64,000 nt of DNA from assembly GCA_965261065.1 (NCBI GenBank), contig OZ253444.1, positions 6,262,001 to 6,326,000 of the forward strand. The letters run 5' to 3'. Positions 63,993 through 64,000 of this stretch are shown here, in pieces. Numbering within the stretch: the stretch's first letter is position 1; every line of letters starts with the position of its first letter. The notes below the pieces were generated by a model. It had not been told where the DNA came from, did no database searches, and worked only from the letters and a program-made list of their open reading frames with translations. The stretch is from JAKZVK01 sp965261065 (GTDB lineage: Bacteria > Acidobacteriota > Terriglobia > Bryobacterales > UBA6623). The position numbers were made by a program, and so were the translations under genes.

Positions 63993-64000
63993 ATAGGTAA

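Overview
This window is GC-rich bacterial chromosome. Several traits suggest an uncultured Acidobacteriota lineage: an ECF sigma factor paired with a Ser/Thr kinase carrying a TolB/WD40-like tail, TolB-like secreted propellers, a DUF507 protein, BrnT/BrnA and FitAB-type toxin modules, and many IS and MITE copies. This is inference from gene content; no rRNA or marker gene is present and no search was run.

Region 1 (about 0.3-26 kb) is an extracellular polysaccharide locus. A minus-strand block runs from a NusG-like (UpxY/RfaH-type) antiterminator at 25.8 kb down through a fused Wzz/BY-kinase, a Wzx flippase, a methyltransferase, a capsule-type glycosyltransferase, several GT4 and GT2 glycosyltransferases, a WaaL/Wzy-like ligase or polymerase, a CapK-like adenylate-forming enzyme, an SGNH hydrolase and an initiating sugar transferase. 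Many genes overlap by 1 to 11 bases, as in one translationally coupled operon. At its distal end two plus-strand genes encode a secreted right-handed beta-helix protein and a phage-fibre/LamG-like protein, with an IS630 element between them. The operon is damaged. The capsule glycosyltransferase is split by an IS carrying a DUF6788 gene, and that IS is itself split by an IS1380-family element. Removing both elements and one copy of each target duplication restores two open frames exactly. The SGNH gene carries an in-frame amber codon.

Region 2 (about 26-46 kb) is an IS-rich decaying stretch. It holds a class III aminotransferase; an ECF sigma/kinase pair broken by an ISAzo13-type element, an IS1595 element and a one-base frameshift; a Cys-rich secreted protein with an in-frame stop; an IS3 element with a nonsense codon; three near-identical 1031-bp IS1595 copies with 8-bp target duplications; a PASTA-like secreted protein between two copies of a 145-bp MITE; an uncharacterised secreted 629-residue protein; a FitAB/VapBC-type toxin-antitoxin module with a perfect 13-bp palindromic operator; and a yifB/comM gene split by IS1595.

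Region 3 (about 46-64 kb) is mostly intact. It contains a secreted methyltransferase, adenosine-specific kinase, a polytopic membrane protein, a sterol-desaturase-family hydroxylase, propionyl-CoA synthetase, a lower-GC 2H-phosphoesterase-like gene with a 15-bp repeat, a serine beta-lactamase-like hydrolase, BrnT/BrnA, a SEC-C protein, a LexA-like wHTH protein, a thiolase plus acyl-CoA dehydrogenase plus P-loop kinase cluster, a TolB-like propeller, two small proteins (one a cupin), xylulokinase and a DUF507 protein. Dispersed REP/REPIN-like palindromes occur in all three regions.
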